Notes under the pieces: model-generated
Told to the model about the DNA's origin: nothing
Database searches by the model: none
The model's input: the letters and a program-made list of their open reading frames with translations, nothing else
Program-made: the position numbers and the translations under genes
Shown here: positions 54,452 through 64,000 of the stretch, one piece after another
Numbering within the stretch: position 1 is the stretch's first letter
How the letters are laid out: the number at the start of each line of letters is the position of its first letter
Assembly (NCBI GenBank): GCA_020631735.1
Contig: CM036170.1
Location: 70,199,737 to 70,263,736, forward strand
Length of the DNA: 64,000 nucleotides
Direction of reading: 5' to 3'
From: Saccharum officinarum
Lineage: Eukaryota > Streptophyta > Magnoliopsida > Poales > Poaceae

Positions 54452-54639
54452 CAAGTTGAAGTGGTTGCAGGCATCATCCTGTTTCGGGCGGTGGTCAACG
54501 TCAGCAGGGTATCCTCTGGCTGCTGGCGAAATCCAGCTGAACAGGTGCGCCTGTCATAGCTACTAGCCTACTAGCAGGATTCCATTCCATACGATACGCC
54601 GGTCCGCGAATCGTTTTCTTTATTTGACCTTGAATAGTT

Positions 54640-54833
54640 ACTCCCCGAGAGGAATCTGGTCATGATTCGGTAATAAAGTACTAAAGTAACATATGTGCTA
54701 ATAAATTCGTCTCACGGTTTACCGACGGATTTTATAATTTATTTTTTATTAGTATTCAAACACCCTATACGATACCTCACGTGACATCTGACATGCAATT
54801 CTAAAACTTTACACCTGAAACTAAACGAGACCT
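54640..54833. mobile_element. decayed relative of the 46997 MITE
   Basis: Contains AATTCGTCTCACGGTTTACC and CTGAAACTAAACGAGACCT, as in the 46997-47328 family. The left end is degraded. Confidence 0.5.
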
Positions 54834-55595
54834 CGTATGTATGTCTGCTTCCTTTTAATCCTTCTGCCGTAGCTACTTTTGTAGAAGCTTTTTTTTTAAA
54901 AAAAAACTACTTTTTGTAGAAGCTGACACAAACGAACATGGCTGCACGCCTGGGCACGCTCGCGATCGAGTCGCAACGCCACTCCTGCTAGCGAGTTCTT
55001 TCTTCTCCTTCCGGCGCTCGTATGTCTCGTGCTATTTCGTTGTCCGTGCTCGGTATTACTTACTGTATGCACCTTGCACTTAGGACGCTTCGTACGTACG
55101 ACGGTGACGACGGTTTTGCTCGTAACAAGGCAGCCGTGGCACGGCATGCTGTTTTACCTCACCGTCACCGGCACGTGCACGGGCCTCGCAGCTTGCACGC
55201 GTGCACGGCCGCGTCAGCCTGCTCTGCTTGGCTGGCATTTTGGAGTACTCCACTCAGTTACGATAATTTTTCACCGTAGCGGCGTAGTGGTATGGTACAT
55301 TGACTCTACTTGCTTCTGCACCTGAACGAAATCAAATCACGTCGACAGCAGTCGCTTTGCATAGTTTACTACCATGTCACCTAGTGACCTGGATGTTGTC
55401 CCAGCCTCACACTACGACTAACTACCCTTACGTTTAGGCGGGCACTTTAGGGGGACACGGACCTCTAACGTGGTGCGTGCAAATGCGAGGTTGGTGGCAC
55501 GTCGCCGGCCGGCGGGACGGGATGCTCCAGCTCCAAGGCGTTTTGTTTTGGGCCCTCGACCTCAGCCAGGCAGCAGCTCCGGACCCATCCCTAGT
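54834..55595. other. intergenic, no gene recognised
   Basis: Moderately GC-rich, with open frames up to 98 codons in overlapping frames around 55029-55325. Nothing recognisable. Confidence 0.4.
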
Positions 55596-55604
55596 TTCTT
55601 TCAG

Positions 55605-56787
55605 GAGAGAATTGGCTCATTGCCACTAAAATCTATACCAAATTTCTCATTGCCATAAAAAATTTTAGATTTACCTCACTGCCATCCATTTAGAATTTTT
55701 GATCTCCTCATTGCCATTACCGTTGCATGATTAAGCTTTATTCCCTTGGTTGTCATCCAAATAGATAATTTGTTCCCTTCAATGCCATCAAAAGAACAGA
55801 ACACCGTTACAAGGTGTTCGTAATATAGGATTAACTCCGTAAACATTGTTGATAACTAAATTTAATCATTTTTTATAGTCTAGGCTTGATAGTTGCTTAG
55901 GTGATTTATTTTTCTGAATTAATTAAATTCAAGTTTAATACAACTTTATTATTAAACTTAGTTGTGATTATTAAAACTCTCACGATTTGTAAAATAATTA
56001 ATAGGCTGGCCAGTATTGCTAATGACTAATCAATCTAATTAGAAATTAATGACCATAATATATTTTTGACGTACTCACCTGTTTAATAGACAAATGAAGT
56101 TGGTTATATACGTAGTATTAATTATGGCTGCTATTAGATTAATATTGGACAAATGAGAAATGCAAACTACAACTTTGTACGAATACTAAAATACAAAATT
56201 GCTTTCGTTTATTTGGCCACCATAACTTTGATTAGCATATATATTAATAATCAATATAAGGACAAAAGAAAGCTGCCAGTGAGAATTTATATTATAATCA
56301 ACAATCATTATGCAGATCTGCACTTGGTTAATCATTTTTTGTTTCTCAGGTTACTATTGTATTTTGTTAGTTGGCGGTTACTGCCTACCACCCTAGATTT
56401 TTAAGAGATAAAAAATAGAAAATGCGTACGTAGACTCGTAGAGATATAATGAATTAAACTTGAATTTAATTAACTCAGAAAAATAAATCACCTAAGCAAC
56501 TATCAAGCCTAGACTATAAAAAATAATTAAATTTAGTTATCAACAGTGTTTACGGAGTTAGTCCTATGTTACGAACACCTTGTAACGGTGTTCTGTTCTC
56601 TCGATGGCATTGAAGGGAACAAATTATCCATTTGGATGACAACCAAAGGAATAAAGCTTGATCATGCAACAGTAATGGTAATGAGGAGATCAAAAATTCT
56701 TAATGGATGGCAGTGAGGTAAATTCAAAAATTTTTATGGCAACGAGGAAATTGGTATAGATTTTAGTGGCAAGGAGCCAATTCTCTC
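55605..56787. mobile_element. non-autonomous Mutator-type element with long TIRs
   Basis: Ends GAGAGAATTGGCTC and GAGCCAATTCTCTC are inverted. The arms extend about 330-340 bp (55605-55940 versus 56450-56787) with occasional mismatches, e.g. GAACACCGTTACAAGGTGTT on the left. Flanking 9-mers TTCTTTCAG (55596-55604) and TTCTTTTAG (56788-56796) differ at one base, fitting a Mutator-type duplication. The interior is AT-rich without a transposase. Confidence 0.85.
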
Positions 56788-57002
56788 TTCTTTTAGACCG
56801 TGCGTGGAATGCGCTATAGTTACAAAAGCAACCGGACTGTCGTTGTCCTTTCGCGATCGAGCTATTTTGGACCGGACCCGAATGGCCCCTTTCTTAATTC
56901 CAGCGCCATTTATAGGCCTACCAGGGACAGCAGACCTAATGCCCTGCCCCTGCTCAACGCATTCGTATCCGGTTCCTCTCTTGTGTCCTTGTCCTACGCT
57001 AA

Positions 57003-57242
57003 GGGCCGTTCAGATGCAAAATTTTTTGCAAAATGACACAGTAGCGATTTTCGTTGTTATTTAGCAATTAGTGTCCAATCATGGTCTAATTAGACTTAAA
57101 AGATTCGTCTCGTTTATTTCGTCTAAACTGTGTAATTAGTTTTATGTTTTATCTATATTTAATGCTTCATACATGTGTCAAAGATTCGATGTGATGGAGA
57201 ATCTAAAAACTTCTGCAAAATTTTCTGGGAACTAAACAGAGC
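57003..57242. mobile_element. Tourist-like MITE, GGGCCGTTCAGATG type
   Basis: GGGCCGTTCAGATGC to GGGAACTAAACAGAGCC with the family blocks TTAGCAATTAGTGTCCAATC and AAAGATTCGTCTCG. Same family as 42065. Confidence 0.7.
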
Positions 57243-58119
57243 CTTCCATATGCCATTTGGAAAGGACATGCCAGAGGCCAGGGCCTTCTAGATGGCCGAT
57301 GTTGGTTGCATTGATGTGATCGACCGAGTTTTGTTCCTGATCAATCTGCTAGTGCTAGCATTTTTGCTGAGGCTACGTGTGCCGCTAGCTAAAACGGCAA
57401 AAGTAGAAAATGCAGACCGGTTGGTTCGGTTAATCCCACCACATGCGCTGGACGCTGGACACTTTGGATGTGGCAGGCACAGGGTATCGATGCGTCGTTT
57501 CTCCAACTCCAAACATGAAACATTTTTTTTAGGAAAACAAGAGTTTTTTCATACCAGATGTTATTCAGTTTATGTGTTATAGTATAAGTGAAGGTTATGG
57601 GGAGAAACGTGGCAAAAAAAACTTGTTATTTAGGAGTAGCTCTTTATTTCAACTTATTTGACCATAAGCAACTTATAAACTGTATGAACATGTCCATATG
57701 CCATTCTCTATGAGCCTTCACTCAACCTCTTCCGACTTTGGGTGAGCTCCCGGCGGTGACGCCAACACCAACAGCCAGGCGTGCGAAGGAGCAAGATGGA
57801 TGATAGAGAGAAAGAAATGTTATTTTTATTCCTCATTGATGCATCTTAAGCTTAAGGTGATTTTTTATAGCGGACTCTTGTGGTGCAGCTGCACAATATT
57901 TATTGTCTATTTTTCCAAATTCCATTTACACGAGCGTTCATTCGTTCCCGGTCTAGCCTACAATCCGACAGGTGCGTCCAGCCGTTCGGAGGCTTCCCAG
58001 CCTTTTAAACGCGCACTTGCACTGTTGTTCTCCATTGCCTGATTCGGTTACGTAGAGCTGGCACGTTCGAGTCGGACGTGCACTACCATGTTGACGACAT
58101 GTGCGTCCATCTTTCTCCT
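57243..58119. other. intergenic, no gene recognised
   Basis: Open frames of at most 96 codons (57292-57582) without motifs. Confidence 0.4.
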
Positions 58120-58740
58120 TTTTTCTTTTTCTTTTTTATACAAGTTATTTCATACACATGTTTATATTTCTACTAATATGCTATGATATTAGTTTATACA
58201 TCTAAGTTTTTTAATATAACTTATATATCTAATTTTACATCTAAGTCATTCATCAAGTTATATATCTAAGTTATACAAACAAGTTACACATAACTTTTCT
58301 TTTTTTTGGGAAAGTTACTAAGTTATACACATAACTTTTATGCATAACTTATTATCACAACTTTTACACTATAACATTTTGCAGTGCAAAACTTATTAGC
58401 ACAAGTTTTTATTGAAACTCTTTGGGTAGCGTTGGCAAATAATTGTATAGAATAACTTACATACATGAATTATAGAATAACTTATTAACATAGTTGTGTT
58501 TCATAACTTTTGTACATAGTCATGTTTTTATAACTTTTGTGTTTCCAAGTTTTGGCATTAGTTATAAGTTAATTCATTCATTTGTGTTTAGTAACATTTG
58601 TGTTTTTTAATTTTTGGCATAAGTTATAAGTTAATTTGTTCGTTTGTGTTTAATAACTTTTATACATAAGTTGTGCTTCATAACTTTTATGTATAAGTTA
58701 TTATAATTTATAAGTTAGTACATATAAATTGCTACAAGAA
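58120..58740. repeat. degenerate AT-rich array of AAGTTATA/ATAACTT units
   Basis: Roughly 600 bp dominated by short permutations of AAGTTAT, ATAACTTTT and TACATAAGTT in both orientations, e.g. CATAACTTTTATGTATAAGT near 58679. Looks like an expanded internal region of the element next to it. Confidence 0.7.
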
Positions 58741-58749
58741 TAAAATTCT

Positions 58750-58881
58750 TCAAAACATATAAAAGTGGAGTCTAGTTTTGTTCGTCTCGTCACGTAGAGC
58801 ACACTGATGCAAACAAGATTAAAAATGGTTACACAATTTCATAAGTTATAGCAATTTTAAATAAATGCTTTGCTTTTTTCG
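58750..58881. repeat. single arm related to the 52.6-52.9 kb inverted repeat
   Basis: Aligns to 52787-52919: AAAACATAT, GTCTAGTTTTGTTCGTCTCG, AGAGCACACTGATGC, and the trailing GCTTTGCTTTTTTC. The opposite arm was not found here. Confidence 0.65.
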
Positions 58882-58889
58882 GGGTTAGG

Positions 58890-60253
58890 TCATGTGTCGT
58901 AGCAGCCAAAAGAGAATTACGTCTGATCGTTTGCCTGCACGCGCGCCGGCACCAACCAAATATGGGAAAGAGCATGTCCGAATTTTGTTCGCCTGATTCG
59001 ATTCCAATGAACGATCGCGAAAAGGCCGCTTCCAAAGCCACCCCAAAACCAAAACCAGAGTCAGGAGCTTATCGGTCCAGCTCGGACTGAGAGCGGCCTT
59101 CAATGGAGTGGGGCCGACGTGCGTACGCTGACACCCGGGCAACAAAACGCAGAGGCGATTGGGGCAAAGCAACGGGGTCCCAGCGCACGCGGCACGCCAA
59201 TTGGCAATTTGCTCGCCCCGGACCCGGATTCTTCGTCTGGTGTTGTGTGAATGTGTGATTGTGTCTCTTCCAGTCTTCCTTGCCATGGGCCATGGCGGCC
59301 AACTTGGAAAACTTTAACGGCTCCACTGCGGCACTGCACGGACCTGCGCCCGCTCCACCATTTGCTCGTCGCGGCAGCAGCTCCGTCGTCACCTCATGTC
59401 GTCTCTCGCCGCCGCCCCAGCCGGACAGCCCTACTGCTCCGCGGCTCTTGGCTGCACCGCCAACGCGCGCCGAGAAGTTTTGCTGCAGCACTGGCCTCGT
59501 GCTGTTGCAACTACTCCGAGCCGGAGTCCGGTCTACGTACTCGCAACTGCTAGCATGTCTTCATCGGGTCAGCCCTTTTTCTGTGTTAGTAGGGTACAGC
59601 CACCAGTACCGGTACATGCATGCACGCCCAGCCGTCTCCTCCGATTGCTCTACCTAAAAGGTGTATCCATGACCATGACACCCTGGAGATTGATACGGGG
59701 GGATGGCTACCATAAGCTTTCGTGTAATCAATCATGGACCGTCGGTACCGACGTCCGACGAGGTCCAGTTCTCCCGTCCATACACCTGTCCCCTCTCTCT
59801 CTCTCTCTCGCTCTCAAGCATCAGGAAGTTGTTTCTTGGTAGGAGTAGCTGGTTCTGTTCTGTACACGCTTTTCCTTCATGCGGCCATGCCTAAATTCCG
59901 TACAGCAAAATAACGAAGAGGAAAAACAGTGGGGCAAACATTTGTTGTGGGTTTGGCTTTTCAGCAAGGCTTCTCTAAGTTAGGAATCTCAATGGATGGT
60001 TATTACGTATTGTTCCCTTTTTTCTTTTTCTTTTTTCTTTTTTGTGATGATGGACGCTAGAAACCAACCTTTATTTGGTGGTGTCTAATTGATGACAGTG
60101 CGCAAGTATACTGATATAAGTACTGATCGTGGGAAACAAAGGTACAGATATAGGTATTGATGGCATCTTAAAGATGAAGAAATGCATGCAAGCTCACGCT
60201 ATCATGATTAGGTGCCTAATTGGCTCCACTAGTAAAATATTAATGATATATTA
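58890..60253. other. intergenic with GC-rich island, no gene recognised
   Basis: 58900-59800 is GC-rich with overlapping frames on both strands (up to 148 codons), including an ATG with decent context at 59292 (MAANLENFNGS). No domain or convincing splice pattern. A pyrimidine run lies at 59793-59815. Confidence 0.4.
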
Positions 60254-60621
60254 GGGCACTCCCAACACAGACACCATCATAGTTTATATGAACATTAATT
60301 GTACTGCCACCTAAGCGTTTTGCTGATGTGGCAAGGTAGTTATTGAAGAGAGAGAGAGCAAAAATCATAGAAACTGGGTCTAAGTTAGAAATCATGTCTA
60401 CACGAGAACCAAGACATGAAGGGATGTGATTGATAAAGAATTGAGAGAGAATGTATGTGATTGGATAAAAAATGTTCCATAGAAACTATTCATTGGAACC
60501 ATAGTTTCTATATGTAGCGTCGATGGAAATTAATAGGTATAGAAAAGTAGGGCAGTCCCAATGCTAAAAACTACATTTACTTATTAATATCCATACGGTG
60601 ATTTCTGCATTGGGAGTGCCC
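60254..60621. mobile_element. MITE, GGGCACTCCCAA family
   Basis: Ends GGGCACTCCCAACAC and GCATTGGGAGTGCCC are inverted. The interior matches the element at 46500-46849 in reverse. A second start-like GGGCAGTCCCAATGC at 60553 suggests a partial nested copy in the right third. Confidence 0.75.
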
Positions 60622-61489
60622 AACAGGAACCCCCAATATTATATATTTATTATACCACAAAATAGCACAATCATTCGTAGGATAAATAGAAGACGCACAA
60701 TTTGACTACATCACGTTCGTAGCGTAGGAACCACCGCAAAAGAAAGACAAGAGAAATATAGATGGGGAAAAGGAAATATCTGACAATGAAATCAGTAGAC
60801 GTGTACAGAATATTACAAGGCAACCGCTATTCTCGACCGACGTTTACTTTTGTGTCCCTGTTCAGCGTACGCACTATTAATAGAAAAAAATTATTCCAAA
60901 CACTCTCTTCAATCCACAAACGTGAAAACCTCCTAAAAAACATACAGGGGAGTTTTAAAAAAAATCAAAACGGTGCACACCCATAGGTTATCCGCATATG
61001 TACTTTGTAACAAAAATTGAGGTACAAACTCAATCTAGAAAAAAACATACGAAAATGATAACATTCAAATGCATGTGCATTATCTACAAGATCAAATTTA
61101 TGGGAATTTGTTTTGTAGTAGTGGAAGAAGTGCACCAAAATTTTGTTATTGATCTATGAATTTTTACAAAATGAGTATGCATCTCAAACTATTGTGGTAA
61201 AGTACATTCATAGATGAATTATGAGTTCTCCAAGTGGCTACAAAAAGTTAGGAGCACATATATGCATGGTTTATCTATGACTACACAAAATTCATGGAAA
61301 CAATGTTGTTCTACAACTTTAAAGCATCTGATTATAGTACTTGATTAAACGCGTCCACACATACATTTAAAAATCTCATGGCACTTAACGGAGCAATCCC
61401 ACTAATTAACCATCCTATCGAGAAGGCATTATCCATTCGTTTCCATCTCTAGCTAGGAAAGAGTAGCAAGCCCCCTAACCCATCCTAAG
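60622..61489. other. intergenic, AT-rich, no gene seen
   Basis: Low-complexity AT-rich DNA with one short open frame (60762-60986), not recognisable. Confidence 0.4.
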
Positions 61490-62790
61490 AACAATTTTAA
61501 TAAACTTTTCATATCCTTCCGTGTCAATAAGATGTGAAAAAAAACCTTCAATAACTTCTTAAATTAGATCTTCAAAGATTGCCAACCTTTATTTCTAATT
61601 TTCTCGCTAGTCAAAGATGGAGTGCAAGGATGGCTCTTTAAAGTGGACAACAAGATATAGAGAACCCATCGGAAGGTGGAAAGATATAAATATCGGGTTT
61701 TATTCAACTGGCTTTCTAAATGACGATTTAGAGAGTGGGTTTAAGAAAAACTCTCGGAGACGGTTTAAGAGCAACTCCAACAGAAGAGCTATTCATAACA
61801 ATTATTGTATCTGGATTTTCAAAATAACAAGCCATCTATCCCGGAGTTCTCACATGCTAAATATAGCTTGCATGTGCCACTAGCCATCTGCCTCGCCGTA
61901 CTAAAAAGGTTGTTGGAGTTTTCTTTTTCTTTTTGCAAATGTTTCTATTTTAGAGATTGGCTAAATCATGTGTTTAGCCATCTATACCAACTCTCTTGGA
62001 AAGAGCAACTCTAAGAGTCTTATTATATCCTTCTATATTAATAAGGAGTAGAGATTTCGGTAAAATAAACCTCCAACAACTCCTTTGATTAGATCTCTAA
62101 ATATTGACATCCTATTTTTCTAGTTTCTCGCTAGCCAAAGATGAAGGATGAAGCTGACTCTCCAAGTGCACATAGATATAGAGAAGCCGTTGAGGGTGGA
62201 AAGGTATATAGAGTATTTTTTTTCAAATGGCTCTCCAAACAAGGATTGAGAGGGCGTGTTTAAGAAAAACTGTTAGACATACCCTAAAAGTGACTCCAAT
62301 AGTCTCTTTATATCCTTCCGTATTGATATAAATAGTAATATTGGTGAAAATTCCTCTAAAAACTTTTCAATTAGAAGCCTATTTGGTTCGTGACCACAAC
62401 TTGCTATGCCACAAGTCACGCCATATATTTCTTCGACAGCTGTTTGCTTCATTGTCACAACTATGGCTCGCCATACTTCTTAGCACTCTGTCCCACATGT
62501 TATAGGCCCATTCTTTTACGAAACTTTGGCACAAAGTGTGGTTGTAATTTTGCTCACCACACTTTCTTTGATAGCCACAGTTTGCTGAAGGTTAGACGTG
62601 GCAAACTACGACAACAACCAAACATATCCTAGACTCTAAACACTGCCATCCTCTAAAGTTTCTCACAGATCAAAGATAGAGAGTGGGGCTGACTCTGTAC
62701 AGAGAAGCTATTAGAGGATGGAAGATATGCAAAGCAACTTTTATTTTAATGACTCTCCAAATGACTAAATGAGGATTGGAGACAGAGTTT
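61490..62790. repeat. three tandem degenerate copies of a ~300-bp repeat
   Basis: The blocks TATCCTTC(C/T)...AATAA, TTAGATCT...AAA, CTCGCTAG(T/C)CAAAGATG and AGATATAGAGAA...GGTGGAAAG recur at about 61505, 62025 and 62290-62720 in order. The third copy is split by the MITE at 62376-62631. GAGCAACTC(C/T)AA motifs at 61769 and 62004 suggest MITE-derived units. Confidence 0.65.
62376..62631. mobile_element. MITE, TTTGGTTCGTGAC family, copy 2
   Basis: Starts GCCTATTTGGTTCGTGACCA, ends CAACCAAACATATCCTAG. Reverse-oriented relative of 47711-47970; inserted in the third unit of the tandem repeat. Confidence 0.7.
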
Positions 62791-64000
62791 AAGAAGGAAT
62801 ATTGGAACCTAATACCACTGTTATGAAATTAGGTGTCGCTGCAAAGTCAATCGACATTCAGATACTGCTGCCTGCAGCTATCATTTAACGCCCGCGCTGT
62901 TTAAATTGACTATCCACGAAAGCCAGGTCAAACAAAGGGACTGTCTTATGTTAATGCAAAGTATTTAAGCCACGACGTCTTTGCCGTGGCACTGCTGCGT
63001 CCGCCGGCCGTCTGGTCACCAGCCCAGTCACTACCGCAGCACCAACCAAACACGTCGTCGTGCGCGCTGATGTGGCTGACACGCCGGCCAGCCGGCGAAA
63101 AGCCTCGCCACCACCGCGGTCGCGCGGTCACTTTCGTCTTTCGTGGCGCAGCCCAGCGCTTACTACGAACTAGGTAGGAGACCGAAGGAAAAGCGGTCAG
63201 CCCTCCCACTGGCTTGTGAACGAAAAGAACGCGCACGTGAAGCGAATTGCCGAAATCGGTCACGTTCCCTGCACCAGCGCGAGCCTTTAATCTGATCAGA
63301 CACGCGTCGGCGTGGTGATCTGATCGGGGCACGCTAGTTGCGGATGGCCGAACTGCGGCTGCCGGGACGGGCAGGTGAAGAGGTGTCGGACCGGCGGCGC
63401 GGTGGGTCGTGTGGCCGCTGCCCGCTGGCCTGTTCGAAATGGCGTCGTGCGCTTGGAATTCCTATCGAGTCAAGCGGTGATTTGCTTGTTCCACATGGCA
63501 TCGCCGTGCGTAATTACTACTGCTCGCTGCAACCGCTCTTGTTCTTTTTTTTGCGTCCGTCTGGCCCGTTTGGATGTTTCGAATGCTGCTGCTCTGTACT
63601 AGTATCACTCCCTGTCCGGACTCTGGACTTCTGGAGGGGGCAAAAATGAAGAAGGAAACCGTGTTCTGACCGTGTCAGCAAGACGATATGCGATTGGAAA
63701 CAGCACATGTCGAAGGAAGCCAGGCGACCCTGATTGTCTGCTACTAGTCGCTCAGCTCGGGTAGAAAAGCCCACGAAGATAGTAAAGAGCTCCGGTATTG
63801 TCGGATGCAATCATCCAAGTGGCAGTCGACTGTTCAATGCCATGATCACATCGTCGACGCATGCATGGAGCATGTAGATGTGCTGTCTGATATCGACGAA
63901 TCGAGTCTAGTTAGTCATTGGCAATGCCATCGAAAGATGCTACAGTCACCTGCGAAGTGTTCAATGTGGAAGCCCGTTGTTGTCTGTCACGAAGGCACAT
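62791..64000. other. right-hand flank, no gene recognised
   Basis: 62960-63470 is GC-rich and open on both strands (128 codons on the minus strand, 62946-63332). No domain recognised. Could be promoter or exon sequence of a gene beyond the window. Confidence 0.4.

Noticed and set aside
62946..63649. Open frames near the right edge
   Set aside because: No motif, overlapping on both strands; may belong to a promoter or first exon beyond the window but cannot be supported.

Overview
This looks like plant nuclear DNA from a grass, most likely a panicoid/Andropogoneae species of the sorghum-sugarcane-Miscanthus-maize type. The signs are GC-rich intron-poor or short-exon genes in AT-richer surroundings, many grass MITEs (Stowaway, TTA-flanked Tourist-like, hAT-like), Helitron ends of the grass type, and copia and gypsy LTRs. 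I see no bacterial features, rRNA, tRNA or CRISPR. Species cannot be fixed from sequence alone.

Only two genes look intact. One is an intronless leucine-rich-repeat receptor kinase of the RPK1/RPK2 type (13740-15935, minus). The other is a three-exon EPFL-family secreted cysteine peptide gene (39192-40431, minus) whose middle exon is only 44 nt. Almost everything else is transposable elements and gene debris.

Layout: 1-1771 is the 5' end of a minus-strand copia element leaving the window. 2736-5648 is a Helitron carrying a SCAR/WAVE-like exon fragment; a related repeat at 1980-2235 gives its empty site. 7310-12119 is a degenerate Ty1/copia element with two frame breaks and one stop. 16.5-21.7 kb is a chimeric stretch with a CDPK fragment and an intron-containing ANTH (clathrin assembly) fragment, ending in a Helitron 3' terminus. 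22361-28247 is a tandem segmental duplication whose copies differ by a MITE, a 1.07-kb GC-rich element, a Tourist MITE and a 2.1-kb five-LTR TRIM array; it carries the 3' end of an FCP1-like phosphatase gene.

29591-37326 is a Mutator-like element (TIRs, 9-bp target duplication) with a FAR1-type transposase on the minus strand. The transposase is broken by a 3.9-kb gypsy-like solo LTR and a 250-bp hAT MITE, each with perfect target duplications. 37.3-38.5 kb and 49.8-52.6 kb hold members of a family with repeated TTGCAG-type motifs. 55605-56787 is a Mutator-type element with long TIRs. The rest is MITE-rich intergenic DNA with a LINE fragment near 44.6-45.0 kb.

The receptor kinase and the peptide gene lie about 23 kb apart. 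EPFL peptides are known ligands of ERECTA-family receptors, not of RPK2, so I see no direct functional pairing. The main story is layered insertion: several elements can be dated relative to each other because empty sites or nested target duplications are present in the same window.
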